A DNA stretch of 52,263 nucleotides from Solibacteraceae bacterium (GTDB lineage: Bacteria; Acidobacteriota; Terriglobia; Bryobacterales; Bryobacteraceae). The stretch covers positions 1-52,263 of the forward strand of contig JAJPJX010000170.1 of assembly GCA_021324015.1 (NCBI GenBank), written 5' to 3'. The notes under the pieces were generated by a model. It worked only from the letters and a program-made list of their open reading frames with translations, did no database searches and was not told the origin of the DNA. Shown here piece by piece: positions 43,440 through 52,262 of this stretch. Within the stretch, counting starts at the first letter, position 1, and each line of letters starts with the position of its first letter. The position numbers were made by a program, and so were the translations under genes.

Positions 43440-45548
43440 TCACCGCCCCAGCGTCTTGGCCAGGTACCCCACGATGGCTTTCACCTCCGCGTCCGAGGCT
43501 TGCGCGCCCCGCGCCACCATGCTCTGAACCACCGCGTTCCAGTCTTTCTCGCTCATGCGCTGGCTGGTCACCACCTCCACCGAGTGACAGCCCGTCCCGC
43601 AGGTCTTCTCCACCAGCGCCTTTTCCCCGCCCGCCGGCAGCGTCACCGGGGCGAACGCGCCCACTTTTGGCAGCTCGCGCCGGGCCGCGGCGGTCACCGC
43701 CACCGCGCGCGATACCGCCGCCGGCAGCGGCTTGCGCGGCACGTCCGGCAGCGCAAACGCCACCAGGGTGTTGCTCAGCCCGCCGCCCAGAAAGGCGCCG
43801 CCCCCGGCCGCCATCAGCGCTACGTACTGCCTGCCGTCCCGCCCCAGGTAAGTGATCGGGCTGGTGTGCCCGCTGGCCTCCAGCTTGGTTTCCCAGAGCA
43901 GTTTTCCGGTCCGCGAATCGAACGCCCGGAAGCGCGAGTCGTTGGTCGCCCCGATGAACACCAGGCCGCCCCCCGTGGCGATGCTCCCGCCCAGGTTCAG
44001 CGTGCCCGTCTGCGTCACCCCGATCTTCTCCAGCGCCTCGATCCGCCCCAGCACCGCGCGCCAGGCGATGTCCCCGGTGGCCAGGTCCACAGCCACCAGC
44101 TCGCCGAACGGCGGATTCTGGCAGGGGATGCGCGTGGCCGGATCCCAGAACCGCGCATAGGTGCCAAAAGCCGAGCGGCGCGCGTACTCCGTTCCCCGCG
44201 GCTCCATGTGCCCCCACTGCCCGATGTCCATCACGTTGACAAACAGCAGGCCCCGTGCGGGATCCACACTCACGCCGCCCCAGTTGCCTCCGCCCAGCGT
44301 GCTGGGAAAGAATAACGCGTTTCCTTCGAGCGGCAGCGGGGTGTATGGCGGGCCGATCTGCATGTGGTTCGTCTCGAACAAATCCCGGCAAAAGCGCGCG
44401 TGCTCCGGCGAGCGGTCGTACATCTCCTCCAGGCGGAACGTGTTCTTGGCCAGCGGCGGCGGCTTTACCGGAAACGGCTGCGTCTTCGAGGTGGCTTCCC
44501 CGGGCACCGTGGATTGCGGCACCCGGCGCTCTTCCACCCCGTAGACCGGCTGCCCGCTCACCCGGTCGAAGACGAACAGCAGCCCCATCTTGGTGATTTG
44601 GGCCACCGCCGGAATCGCACGCCCCCCGCGGTGAATCTCGAACAGCGCCGGCGGCGCCGCCAGGTCATAGTCCCACAGGTCGTGATGCACGAGCTGCTGG
44701 TGCCACAGCAGCTTGCCCGTGCGCGCGTCCAGCGCCACCAGCGAGTTCCCGTACAGGTCGTTGCCCACGCGGTCCGCGCCGTAAAAATCGGAGGTCGGCG
44801 AGCCCAGCGGCGCGTACACGATCCCGCGCTTCACATCCACTGTAAGGAATCCCCACGCGTTGGTCCCCGAGCGGTTCTTCCAGGCGCCCGCCGGCCAGGT
44901 CTCCGCTCCCGGCTCCCCCGGACGCGGCACCGTGTGGAAGGTCCACAGCAGCTTCCCGGTCTTGGCGTCCCAGCCCCGAATGTCTCCGTAAGCGCCGGCG
45001 CTGGGCGACCCCTCGCCGTTGCTGCACCCCGTAATTACCACGTCGCCGAACACTGCCGGGGGCGATTGCAGCGTGTAGCGCCCGTCTTTCAGGCCGTCCA
45101 GCACGCCCTGCTTCAGATTCACCCGCCCCTCGTTGCCGAACCCTGGCGCAGGCTTCCCGGTGGTCACGTCCAGCGCCAGCAGGTACGGCCCGTTGCCCGC
45201 GAACACCCGCGCATGCAGGCTCCGCGCCCCCGGCCAGTACGCCAGCCCGCGCAGGGCCACGGGCGAGGCATCGTACTTCCAGAGCAGTTCGCCGGTCTCC
45301 GGCACCAGCGCGTAAACCCCGTCCGGCGCGGTGACGTACATCACCCCGCCCACCACCACCGGGATGGCTTCCGATCCCGGCTTGTCCGTGCGGAACGTCC
45401 AGGCAGGCTGCAGCCGCCCCACGTTGCCGGCGTCAATCTGGCGCAGCCGGGAATACCGCATCGCGCCCGGGTCGTTGCCGTAAACCGGCCAGTCGGTCTG
45501 GCCGAAACCCAGGCTGGCGAGCAGCAGCAGCGCCGCGTATCGAGTCAC
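43440..45548 (-). CDS. PQQ-dependent dehydrogenase with C-terminal cytochrome c domain
   Basis: 702 residues from GTG 45548 with signal peptide. Eight-bladed quinoprotein propeller repeats are clear (GKLLWHQQLVHHDLWDYDLAAPPALFE; GALFFP..LGGGNWGGVSVDP; GDIAWRAVLG; GKLLWETKLEASGHTSPITY). After residue ~620 a short domain has CGTGCH at about 650-655 (CxxCH haem site) and a later SQRMSEKDW. This is the glucose/alcohol dehydrogenase-type quinohaemoprotein that oxidises a periplasmic sugar or alcohol and passes electrons to haem c. Substrate not determinable. Confidence 0.9.
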   Translation of the reverse strand: MTRYAALLLLASLGFGQTDWPVYGNDPGAMRYSRLRQIDAGNVGRLQPAWTFRTDKPGSEAIPVVVGGVMYVTAPDGVYALVPETGELLWKYDASPVALRGLAYWPGARSLHARVFAGNGPYLLALDVTTGKPAPGFGNEGRVNLKQGVLDGLKDGRYTLQSPPAVFGDVVITGCSNGEGSPSAGAYGDIRGWDAKTGKLLWTFHTVPRPGEPGAETWPAGAWKNRSGTNAWGFLTVDVKRGIVYAPLGSPTSDFYGADRVGNDLYGNSLVALDARTGKLLWHQQLVHHDLWDYDLAAPPALFEIHRGGRAIPAVAQITKMGLLFVFDRVSGQPVYGVEERRVPQSTVPGEATSKTQPFPVKPPPLAKNTFRLEEMYDRSPEHARFCRDLFETNHMQIGPPYTPLPLEGNALFFPSTLGGGNWGGVSVDPARGLLFVNVMDIGQWGHMEPRGTEYARRSAFGTYARFWDPATRIPCQNPPFGELVAVDLATGDIAWRAVLGRIEALEKIGVTQTGTLNLGGSIATGGGLVFIGATNDSRFRAFDSRTGKLLWETKLEASGHTSPITYLGRDGRQYVALMAAGGGAFLGGGLSNTLVAFALPDVPRKPLPAAVSRAVAVTAAARRELPKVGAFAPVTLPAGGEKALVEKTCGTGCHSVEVVTSQRMSEKDWNAVVQSMVARGAQASDAEVKAIVGYLAKTLGR

Positions 45549-45554
45549 TCCACC

Positions 45555-45560
45555 ACTCTA
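45555..45560 (-). promoter_or_regulatory. -10-like box TAGAGT before the PQQ dehydrogenase
   Basis: Minus-strand TAGAGT ends six bases before the GTG start at 45548 (four of six consensus bases). Same leaderless spacing as at 5216 and 29083. Confidence 0.3.
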
Positions 45561-45601
45561 GCCCAACCCTGTCACCCCTGGATTACGCCCCCTACCCCCG
45601 G

Positions 45602-45631
45602 TTGACACCGTATTGTTGAAAATTTCATACT
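45602..45631 (+). promoter_or_regulatory. Sigma-70-type promoter for the DUF1549 operon
   Basis: A perfect TTGACA (45602-45607) and CATACT (45626-45631, four of six) are 18 bases apart, followed by a leader with GGAGG five to six bases before the ATG at 45658. It is the only consensus -35 I found in the window. Confidence 0.6.
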
Positions 45632-45657
45632 CTTAACAATTCACTCGGAGGTAGCGA

Positions 45658-47514
45658 ATGAGCCGAGCCGGCCGTGTCGCCCTGGGCCTGATGGCAGCCG
45701 CCACCATGCTGCTCCAGGGCGCGGACCCCCCGGAAAAACCGCGCGAAGAATCCCTGCCGCCGGACCGCTTCGCGGACGTGCATGCGCCCCTGTTCCGCAA
45801 GCCGCAGTCGCAAAGCGCGGGTTCCCTCACCGAGCAGGTGGCCGCCTCCCTGCCCGCCGGCGGGCGCACCGCGCCGCAGCCCCGCATGCCGCGCAACAAC
45901 TTCATCGACGAGTACATCTTCGGCAAGATGGAGCGCGATGGCGTCCCGCACGCCCCCCTGGCCACCGATTACGAGTTCGTGCGCCGCGTTACCCTGGACC
46001 TCACCGGGCGCATCCCCACTCCCGCCGACTTGCGCGCCTTCCTCTCTGACCCGGACCCCGCCAAGCGCGACAAGCTGATCGCCCGGCTCCTGCACAGCGA
46101 AGCCTACGTCGACAAGTGGGCCTACTATTTCATGGACCTCTTCCGCGCCAACGGAAAAATGGGGCGCGGCATGAACCTGTTCCATTACTGGATGCAGGAG
46201 AACCTGCGTGTGGACCGGCCCTACGACGAGGTCGCGCGCGCCATCATCTCCGCCTCCGCCAAGAGCAACCACGTGGTCGCGGCCGCCAACGTCATCGCCC
46301 GCGAGCACGTCCAGGGCAAGGCCCAGCCCGATGACGGCGACGATCTCGGCATGGTGCACCAGTTGGACACCGACGATGAGCTCTCCGTGCTCTATGCCAA
46401 GACCTTCCTGGGCCTCAATATTTCCTGCATCTCCTGCCACGACGGCCGCGGCCACCTGGAAAAGGTCAACGTCTGGCTGAGCCATAAAAAGCGCGCGGAT
46501 TTCTTCCGCAACGCCGCTTTCCTGGGCAAGTCGCGTTACCTCATGTATTGGGAAGACGGCAAGCCCCAGTCCGGTGAGTTCCTCATCGACGACCAGAACC
46601 CCGGCTACAACACCAAGGGCGCCAGCATGATCCGCGTGCCCCGCTTCGGCGGCCCCTCCGACCCGGCCTTCCTGCTCACCGGCGAGACGCCCCGCCCCGG
46701 AGCCGAGAACCGCGAGGAGTTGGCGCGCATGCTCACCGCCGATCCCCAGTTCGCCCGCGCCACCGTGAATATGTTCTGGGCCAGGCTCATGGGCTTCGGC
46801 ATCGTGGAGCCCTTTGACGAATTCGACCTCGCCCGCCAGGATCCCAAGAACGTTCCCGCCGGCTGGCAGCTTCAACCTTCCCACCCCGAGCTGTTGAACG
46901 CCCTGGCCCAGGATTTCCGCGACCATCACTACAGCCTGCGTCACCTGTTGGAAGTGATCTGCCGCTCCCACGCCTACCAGCTTTCGGCGCGCTTCGACGG
47001 CGAATGGAAAGACGCCTACACCAAATACTACGCGCGCAAATTCGTGCGCATGCTGACCGCCGAGGAGCTGCACGATTCCATCGCCTTGGCCACCGACCGG
47101 CCGGGCAGCTTCAAGTTCGGCGATGAAAAGGTGGGCATGGCCATGCATCTCAGCGGCCCGGCCGGCTCGAGCGACGTGAAGTATTTCATGCAGACCTTCG
47201 GCCAGTCCAACCGCAACAACCCGCCCCGCCCGCTGGCCGGTTCGCCCCTCCAGCCCCTGCTCCTGATGCAGTCCCCGGTGGTCACCGACCGCGTGCTGGC
47301 CGCCAAAGACAGCCGCGTCGAGCGGCTCCTCGAAACTTACAAAGACGATAACGCGCGGGTGGTGGACGAGCTTTTCCTGGCCACCCTCTCGCGCCCGCCT
47401 TCGCCCGCGGAAAGACAGGTGGCCTTGGAGGCCCTCGCGCGCGACCGTGTCAAAGGCGCGCAGGACTTGCAGTGGGCCCTGGTCAACCAGGTGGAGTTCT
47501 TCTTCAACTATTGA
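45658..47514 (+). CDS. DUF1549/DUF1553 secreted protein with a haem c motif
   Basis: 618 residues, ATG with GGAGG just upstream. Signal peptide, then DUF1549 (FIDEYIFGKMERDGVPHAPLATDYEFVRRVTLDLTGRIPT) and C-terminal DUF1553 (NMFWARLMGFGIVEP, LLEVICRSHAYQLS, FLATLSRPPS). Between them lies CISCHDGRGH at about residues 257-266, a haem-binding CxxCH. These proteins are abundant in Planctomycetes and Acidobacteria and always paired with DUF1501 proteins; roles in polysaccharide use are suspected. Seven bases before the DUF1501 gene. Confidence 0.88.
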   Translation: MSRAGRVALGLMAAATMLLQGADPPEKPREESLPPDRFADVHAPLFRKPQSQSAGSLTEQVAASLPAGGRTAPQPRMPRNNFIDEYIFGKMERDGVPHAPLATDYEFVRRVTLDLTGRIPTPADLRAFLSDPDPAKRDKLIARLLHSEAYVDKWAYYFMDLFRANGKMGRGMNLFHYWMQENLRVDRPYDEVARAIISASAKSNHVVAAANVIAREHVQGKAQPDDGDDLGMVHQLDTDDELSVLYAKTFLGLNISCISCHDGRGHLEKVNVWLSHKKRADFFRNAAFLGKSRYLMYWEDGKPQSGEFLIDDQNPGYNTKGASMIRVPRFGGPSDPAFLLTGETPRPGAENREELARMLTADPQFARATVNMFWARLMGFGIVEPFDEFDLARQDPKNVPAGWQLQPSHPELLNALAQDFRDHHYSLRHLLEVICRSHAYQLSARFDGEWKDAYTKYYARKFVRMLTAEELHDSIALATDRPGSFKFGDEKVGMAMHLSGPAGSSDVKYFMQTFGQSNRNNPPRPLAGSPLQPLLLMQSPVVTDRVLAAKDSRVERLLETYKDDNARVVDELFLATLSRPPSPAERQVALEALARDRVKGAQDLQWALVNQVEFFFNY

Positions 47515-47521
47515 GGGCCTT

Positions 47522-48898
47522 ATGGAAAGCACTCGCAGAGATCTGTTGAAATTCGGCGGCCTCGGCTTGCTGGCCGCCTCAGCCGATGCCGTCTGGCCCC
47601 TCCAGGCCGGCGCCACCGGCCAGAAGGTGCACCCTCGCTGCACGGCCAAGAACGTCCTGTTCTACGAGATCTCGGGCGCCATCAGCCACGTCGAGTCCTT
47701 CGACTTCAAGGAGAACCCCGGCACGCCCAAAGACCTTGACGTGCGCCGCATCAACTCGGACGTCTCGCTCTCCCACCTGCTGTTTCCGCGCACCGAAAAG
47801 CACCTCGAGAAGCTCTGCATCCTGCGCTCCATGCTGAGCCACGAGGAAGTGCATTTCCGCGGCCAGTATTACACCCAGACCGGGCGTCAGCTCAACCTGG
47901 CTTTCGCGCGCGAGATTCCGGCCGTCGGCTCGGTGGTGGCCATGGAACTCGAGCCGCGCCGCCGCCCGCGGGATACCTTCCCCATCTACATGTCCTTCAA
48001 CCTGGACAAAGCTTTCCCCGGCGCGCTCTCCACCGGCTTCCTACCGCCGCGCTTCTCCGTGGTGGATATCAACCCGGACGCCGCCGTGAAAGGCATGGCC
48101 CTCGATCAGAAAGCCGTCGAGCTGCTGGAAGAGCGCTGGCGCCTGCTCAGTGAACTGCGCCAGGCTGAGCGCGTCCGCCTGGTCTCCTACGGCCGCGAGA
48201 TGGCCGGCTACGAGAACTTCTACGACACCGCCCACAAGCTGCTCACCGATGAGCGCTGGCCGGCCGCCTTCCACATCTCGGAAGAAGACCGCCGCCGCTA
48301 CGGCAACACGTCCGTGGGCATCTCCTGCATCCTCGCCCGCAACATCCTCCGCCAGGACGCCGGCACACGCTATCTCCACATCTGCCATCCCGGCTGGGAT
48401 CACCACGTGAAGATCTGGGACCGCCAGGCTGCCACCAATCACTACATCCTCTGCTCCGAGTTCGACCCGGCCTTCGCCTCGCTGCTCGAGGATCTGGCCG
48501 CCACACCCTCGAAATCCGACCCCCCGAAAACCCTGCTGGACGAGACCCTGGTGGTGGCCCTGGGGGAGTTCGGCCGCACGCCGGGACCGCTCAACAACAT
48601 GGCCGGCCGCGACCACTACAACAAGTGCTATCCCTGCCTGTTCGCCGGCGCCGGCGTCAAGGGCGGCCGCGTCCTGGGCCGCACCGACGCGGGGGGCCAG
48701 AAGTGCCTCGAGACCGGCTGGAATCACAAAGAGCAGCCGCGCACGGAGAACGTGGTGGCCACCATGTACTCCGCCCTGGGTATCGACTGGTCCAAGGAAA
48801 TCCGCAATACGCCCTCCGGGCGCGTCTACGCCTACGTCGATCCCCTGGGCCCCAACGGCTACATACCCACGGATGAGATTGCTACGGTTTACGGCTAA
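47522..48898 (+). CDS. DUF1501 (sulfatase/alkaline-phosphatase-like fold) protein
   Basis: 458 residues from ATG 47522. Tat-like start (MESTRRDLLKFGGLGLLAAS), then DUF1501 body: VLFYEISGAISHVESFDFK, LCILRSMLSHEEVHFRGQYYTQTGR, YLHICHPGWDHHVKIWD, and LVVALGEFGRTPGPLNNMAGRDHYNKCY (metal-type His/Asp region as in alkaline phosphatases). Always found next to DUF1549/1553 proteins. Substrate unknown. Confidence 0.88.
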   Translation: MESTRRDLLKFGGLGLLAASADAVWPLQAGATGQKVHPRCTAKNVLFYEISGAISHVESFDFKENPGTPKDLDVRRINSDVSLSHLLFPRTEKHLEKLCILRSMLSHEEVHFRGQYYTQTGRQLNLAFAREIPAVGSVVAMELEPRRRPRDTFPIYMSFNLDKAFPGALSTGFLPPRFSVVDINPDAAVKGMALDQKAVELLEERWRLLSELRQAERVRLVSYGREMAGYENFYDTAHKLLTDERWPAAFHISEEDRRRYGNTSVGISCILARNILRQDAGTRYLHICHPGWDHHVKIWDRQAATNHYILCSEFDPAFASLLEDLAATPSKSDPPKTLLDETLVVALGEFGRTPGPLNNMAGRDHYNKCYPCLFAGAGVKGGRVLGRTDAGGQKCLETGWNHKEQPRTENVVATMYSALGIDWSKEIRNTPSGRVYAYVDPLGPNGYIPTDEIATVYG

Positions 48899-49748
48899 GA
48901 AGCCTGCAACATACTGCAACCACGGGCACTTAGCTACCGAGCCGCGACCGTCAGGGAGCGGTCCTTTCCGGCTGTTCCGTCTTCTGCCGTGGGTTGCCGC
49001 TGCGCTGTTTCTGCTCAGCGCCTGGGCCGGCGAGCCGGGCATGGTCTTCATTCCCGGCGGCGATTATCTGCGCGGCCGCTCGCACTCCCTGCCGGACGAC
49101 GGTCTCAAGTGGTTCCCCACGCTCCTCAAAGACGACCGCCCCGTGCGCCGCATCACCGTGTCCCCCTTTTACATGGACGAGCACGAGGTCACCAATGCCG
49201 AGTACGCCGCCTTTGTCGCCGCTACCGGCCATCGCGCCCCCTACAACTGGCCGGAAGGCAAGGTGCCCGCAGGCAAAGACCGGTATCCGGTAGTGGACGT
49301 GAGCTGGGATGACGCTGCGGCTTACGCAGCCTGGGCCGGCAAGCGCCTGCCTACCGAAGCGGAATGGGAGCGCGCCTGCCGCGGCCTGGCCGAAGGCGGC
49401 AAGTATCCCTGGGGGGACCGCAACCCCACCCGCCAGGACGCCCGCTTCGACGTCCTCGAAGGTCCCGCCGAAGTCTGCGAACTCAAGCGCAGCTACTTCG
49501 GCCTGTGCGATATCGTCGGCAACGTCTGGGAATGGTGCGCGGACTGGTATGACCGCCGGTATTACGAGCACGCACCGGATCACAACCCGCAAGGCCCCGA
49601 AACCGGCATGTACCGCGTGCTGCGCGGCGGCTCCTGGGCCGACGAAATCAAGTACCTCACCTGCGCCTACCGCAGTTGGGCCCGCCCCGCCGCCCGCAGC
49701 CCCAACATCGGCTTCCGTTGCGTGAAGAGCTTTCGCGTCCGTCGGTGA
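48873..49748 (+). CDS. Formylglycine-generating-enzyme (SUMF1/FGE-sulfatase) domain protein
   Basis: 291 residues from ATG 48873, overlapping the DUF1501 stop by 26 bases. A membrane/signal helix (about residues 33-52) precedes the FGE fold: GMVFIPGGDYLRGR, PFYMDEHEVTNAEYAAFV, WDDAAAYAAWAGKRLPTEAEWERACRG, YPWGD, GNVWEWCADWY, and VLRGGSWAD..RSWARP. The two active-site cysteines of genuine FGE are not evident, so it probably binds ligands rather than making formylglycine. Same operon as the DUF1549/DUF1501 pair. Confidence 0.88.
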   Translation: MRLLRFTAKKPATYCNHGHLATEPRPSGSGPFRLFRLLPWVAAALFLLSAWAGEPGMVFIPGGDYLRGRSHSLPDDGLKWFPTLLKDDRPVRRITVSPFYMDEHEVTNAEYAAFVAATGHRAPYNWPEGKVPAGKDRYPVVDVSWDDAAAYAAWAGKRLPTEAEWERACRGLAEGGKYPWGDRNPTRQDARFDVLEGPAEVCELKRSYFGLCDIVGNVWEWCADWYDRRYYEHAPDHNPQGPETGMYRVLRGGSWADEIKYLTCAYRSWARPAARSPNIGFRCVKSFRVRR

Positions 49749-49840
49749 TGACTCTGGCGGATACTGAAGGGCCGAAACAGATCGCGGAACTGGCCAAGGT
49801 CGTCAAAAAGGAATTCGGCAATGAAAAGGGAGATGTTTGA
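49748..49840 (+). pseudogene. Possible C-terminal remnant of a RelE/HigB-type toxin
   Basis: 30 codons from an ATG that overlaps the previous stop (ATGA): MTLADTEGPKQIAELAKVVK ending in GNEKGDV. It lies directly before and overlaps an antitoxin-type HTH gene, as the end of a RelE-type toxin does (QIAELAKVVKKEF is a plausible C-terminal helix). The N-terminal two-thirds of such a toxin are absent. Assignment is by position and a short helix only. Confidence 0.35.
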
Positions 49841-50114
49841 AGAACTGCTGGACAGCGCGCGCGAGGCTGGGGCGATTCTGCGCGGCCAGAGAGAGCCCTC
49901 GCGGCGTGTGGTAATCGGCGCTTCCGGTGTTCGTGCGATTCGCGAAAGAACCAGGCTTGCGCAGTCGGAATTTGCGCACCTGATTGGCGTCAGCGTGAAG
50001 ACACTTCAAAATTGGGAGCAGGACAGGCGTCGCCCGGCCGGACCGGCTGCCGCCCTGTTGAAGATCATTGCCTGCGAGCCGCAATTGGCGGTGAAAGCGA
50101 TTCATCGGGCATAA
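49821..50114 (+). CDS. XRE/HigA-type antitoxin-like transcription regulator
   Basis: 97 residues. Leading helix (MKREMFEELLDSAREAGAIL), then a helix-turn-helix (SGVRAIRERTRLAQSEFAHLIGVSVKTLQNWEQDRRRPAGP) and a short end. This is the layout of antitoxins of RelE/HigB toxins, and the toxin position is occupied by the 30-codon fragment. A free-standing antitoxin can persist as a regulator. It begins the lower-G+C accessory segment. Confidence 0.85.
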   Translation: MKREMFEELLDSAREAGAILRGQREPSRRVVIGASGVRAIRERTRLAQSEFAHLIGVSVKTLQNWEQDRRRPAGPAAALLKIIACEPQLAVKAIHRA

Positions 50115-50221
50115 CGCCAGGTTTCCAGGGGTCGCTCTCGATCGCAACCAGAATCTTTTGGCACAACGCCGGGTCGATTCGCAGACAAAACCAGTGTATC
50201 GATTATTGCGCCCGATAAAGG

Positions 50222-51004
50222 TTACGGGGTCGCGGCAAATGCTGGCGGATTGCTTGCCTCGATATGCGCCCGGAAAATTTCCGGCGCCAGCACATTCCGC
50301 ATGGTGAACACTAGACCAAGCGCGTCCTGTGGGCTGAGCGTAATTTTCACGCCGGGAGAATAGCGCCGCTCCTCCCTCGAAATCCGAACGCCCAGGGTCT
50401 GCCCCTTATTGATGTTGTATGGAAGCGCTGTAATCTCTACATCATCAACTACCAACGCCATGCGATGAACGTGAACCACTAGCTCTTTTTCAGACACGTC
50501 CTGGTGATGCTCCAGGGCGCGGCGCAACTCTAAATATCCAACGGCAGTGTCTCTGATCATCGCATTCGCCCCCGGAAAGCATGCGATCTTTTTCGGATTG
50601 GTCAGAGACGTGTCTTTCGCCACCTTCGCGATGCGCTCCTCCATATATTCGTTCACGTAATTTTGAAGGTCATCGATCGAAAGATTTCGATTGATGGAGA
50701 TTCCATCCTTCGATAACCTCTGGTTTGCGATCAGCTTATCGAGGAAACTGATGAATTTGCCGATCGCCGAAAGAAAGCAAGCGCGAGCTGCACGTTCCGG
50801 CGCTATCGCTTCCAGTCTTTCAGGGTGTTCCAGTATCAGGCGCGTAACGCCGAATTGCAGAGCCGCAAGGTTGTCGGCGTAATTTTTCCGCTCCGAGGCA
50901 ACGGACACTTGGGCGAGATCGGCAAGGCAGCCGTCCATTTCCTGCTGCATCTGCCCGAGCCAATTCGTGATGTCCATCGTTACGTTGCCGACCAAACTCC
51001 CCAT
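50222..51004 (-). CDS. Uncharacterised protein downstream of the DUF5131-TcmP pair
   Basis: 260 residues from ATG 51004 (ATG 51079 is an alternative; no clear Shine-Dalgarno for either). Predicted largely helical N-terminal half (ITNWLGQMQQEMDGCLADLAQ, RAARACFLSAIGKFISFLDKLI) and beta-rich C-terminal half (VDDVEITALPYNINKG, VRISREERRYSPGVKITLSP). No signal peptide, no membrane helix, no known motif. Base composition is near 40-50% G+C in places, below its surroundings (for example 37% at 50641-50700), indicating transfer. It is on the same strand as the pair but separated by 172 bases, so association is uncertain. Confidence 0.6.
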   Translation of the reverse strand: MGSLVGNVTMDITNWLGQMQQEMDGCLADLAQVSVASERKNYADNLAALQFGVTRLILEHPERLEAIAPERAARACFLSAIGKFISFLDKLIANQRLSKDGISINRNLSIDDLQNYVNEYMEERIAKVAKDTSLTNPKKIACFPGANAMIRDTAVGYLELRRALEHHQDVSEKELVVHVHRMALVVDDVEITALPYNINKGQTLGVRISREERRYSPGVKITLSPQDALGLVFTMRNVLAPEIFRAHIEASNPPAFAATP

Positions 51005-51175
51005 GACGACATCATATCGCCCGAAGTCGATGGTTACAGAAGTGGATACGGTCGCCCAGAAACACGGGAGACGGCCCATTGCTGGGTCGGATCGTCGGCG
51101 ATCCGTAAACCGGTAGCAAACTTCCGGATGACCCGCTCGGAGCGATCCGTCTCTTGGATAACAGATTGAATTCCC

Positions 51176-51985
51176 CTACGCCCCGATCTGCACAAGTTTG
51201 CCCCTCTCGATTTCGAGTGCGCACTGTAGTCGGACGGTCGCTGGTAGGGTCGGGTTCTGCACACGCTCGGGGAAGGCGTCGTAAGTTCGGCCGCGGAGCG
51301 CCCTTCCTGTAGATTTCTTCCGCACACCGCCCCATTGTTTGAAGAAGAACGGGACTCTCGCCGCCCTGCACTGCTTCCGAATCGAAAGAACCCATTCCTC
51401 CTTCACCGGGCGGGCGCCAGGCCCGCTTTCACCGCCCACGATAACCCAAGAGATTCCGCGAAGCGGCAGTTCGCCCAAGTCCTCCAGTAAAGGTTCAACC
51501 GACAGGAACCGCACCGCCGCGGGCGTGGCCTGAAGATCGGCAATCCGGGGCAGTCCGTACTTCCGATCTTCCACCGACACGCCCCACCAGATGTGAGGCT
51601 CGTCAGCCGCCGCTCGTAATTGATCGGTGAGCACCTCCCTGAGACGGGCCGAGCGCTTAGTCAGGACTTGGTACGTATGCCATCTTGCCAAACGCATTGT
51701 GGCGACAATCCGACTGATGTACGATTGCGGAACCTCCTCGTGGAACAAGTCGCTCATGGAGTTCACGAACACCATTTTCGGCTCGCTCCAGCGCAGGGGC
51801 TCGCTCAACTTGTGCGGCACGATCCTAACATCAAATCCTTGTTCGAACGGATGTCCTTTAACTCCCCGGAAGCGTTCCGCAAACCGTTCGGCATAACAGT
51901 GCTTACAACCAGGACTGATCTTGGTACAACCACGTACAGGGTTCCAAGTCGCGTCAGTCCACTCTATTTTTGAAAGCAGCGACAT
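51176..51985 (-). CDS. DUF5131 (phage Gp37/Gp68) three-Cys protein
   Basis: 269 residues from ATG 51985. The N-terminal signature IEWTDATWNPVRGCTKISPGCKHCYAERF contains the three-cysteine motif (GCx6GCx2C) that gives the partner family its name and resembles a radical-SAM-like cluster. Also seen: KMVFVNSMSDLFHEEVP, FLSVEPLLEDLGEL and WVIVGGESGPGARP, all characteristic of the family. It starts four bases after the stop of the TcmP gene. Function is not established; such genes travel with phages and mobile elements. Confidence 0.93.
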   Translation of the reverse strand: MSLLSKIEWTDATWNPVRGCTKISPGCKHCYAERFAERFRGVKGHPFEQGFDVRIVPHKLSEPLRWSEPKMVFVNSMSDLFHEEVPQSYISRIVATMRLARWHTYQVLTKRSARLREVLTDQLRAAADEPHIWWGVSVEDRKYGLPRIADLQATPAAVRFLSVEPLLEDLGELPLRGISWVIVGGESGPGARPVKEEWVLSIRKQCRAARVPFFFKQWGGVRKKSTGRALRGRTYDAFPERVQNPTLPATVRLQCALEIERGKLVQIGA

Positions 51986-51989
51986 ATGC

Positions 51990-52262
51990 CTATTCCCACA
52001 GGCTTCTTTGATCGGCGCTGTACTTGAGCACGTCGTCCCAGAAATGGTAAGCCATCTCGTGACGGGAGAATAGCGCGAGATAGTACAGCGGCAAGTTCTT
52101 TTCGACAGATCGAACGAGCTTCATTCGATCCAGTGGTTTCTTGAGGTAGCCGAGCGACGCTAGAGCCTTATCGGAAGTGGCCCGGCGCACGAGACCGCAG
52201 GCGAAGACGGCAAGGTCGGTCGGGCCACTTTCGATAAGGGCGTTAGAAGTGAGCCGCTGGCG
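51990..52262 (-). CDS. tcmP: Three-Cys-motif partner protein TcmP, C-terminal part (cut by window edge)
   Basis: The reading frame is open from the right edge with no start, giving the last 90 residues: SGPTDLAVFACGLVRRATSD then LPLYYLALFSRHEMAYHFWDDVLKYSADQRSLW. The end pattern YYLxxFSxHxxxxxFWDDVxK fits the C-terminus of TcmP, the family that regularly accompanies DUF5131 genes. It lies four bases before DUF5131 on the same strand. The window holds only the end, so the call depends mainly on context. Confidence 0.6.
   Translation of the reverse strand, partial: RQRLTSNALIESGPTDLAVFACGLVRRATSDKALASLGYLKKPLDRMKLVRSVEKNLPLYYLALFSRHEMAYHFWDDVLKYSADQRSLWE

Noticed and set aside
50115-50221. Possible extra short gene between the HTH gene and the unknown minus-strand gene
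   Set aside because: A minus-strand frame (WFCLRIDPALCQKILVAI) has no start with a ribosome site and no recognisable family.
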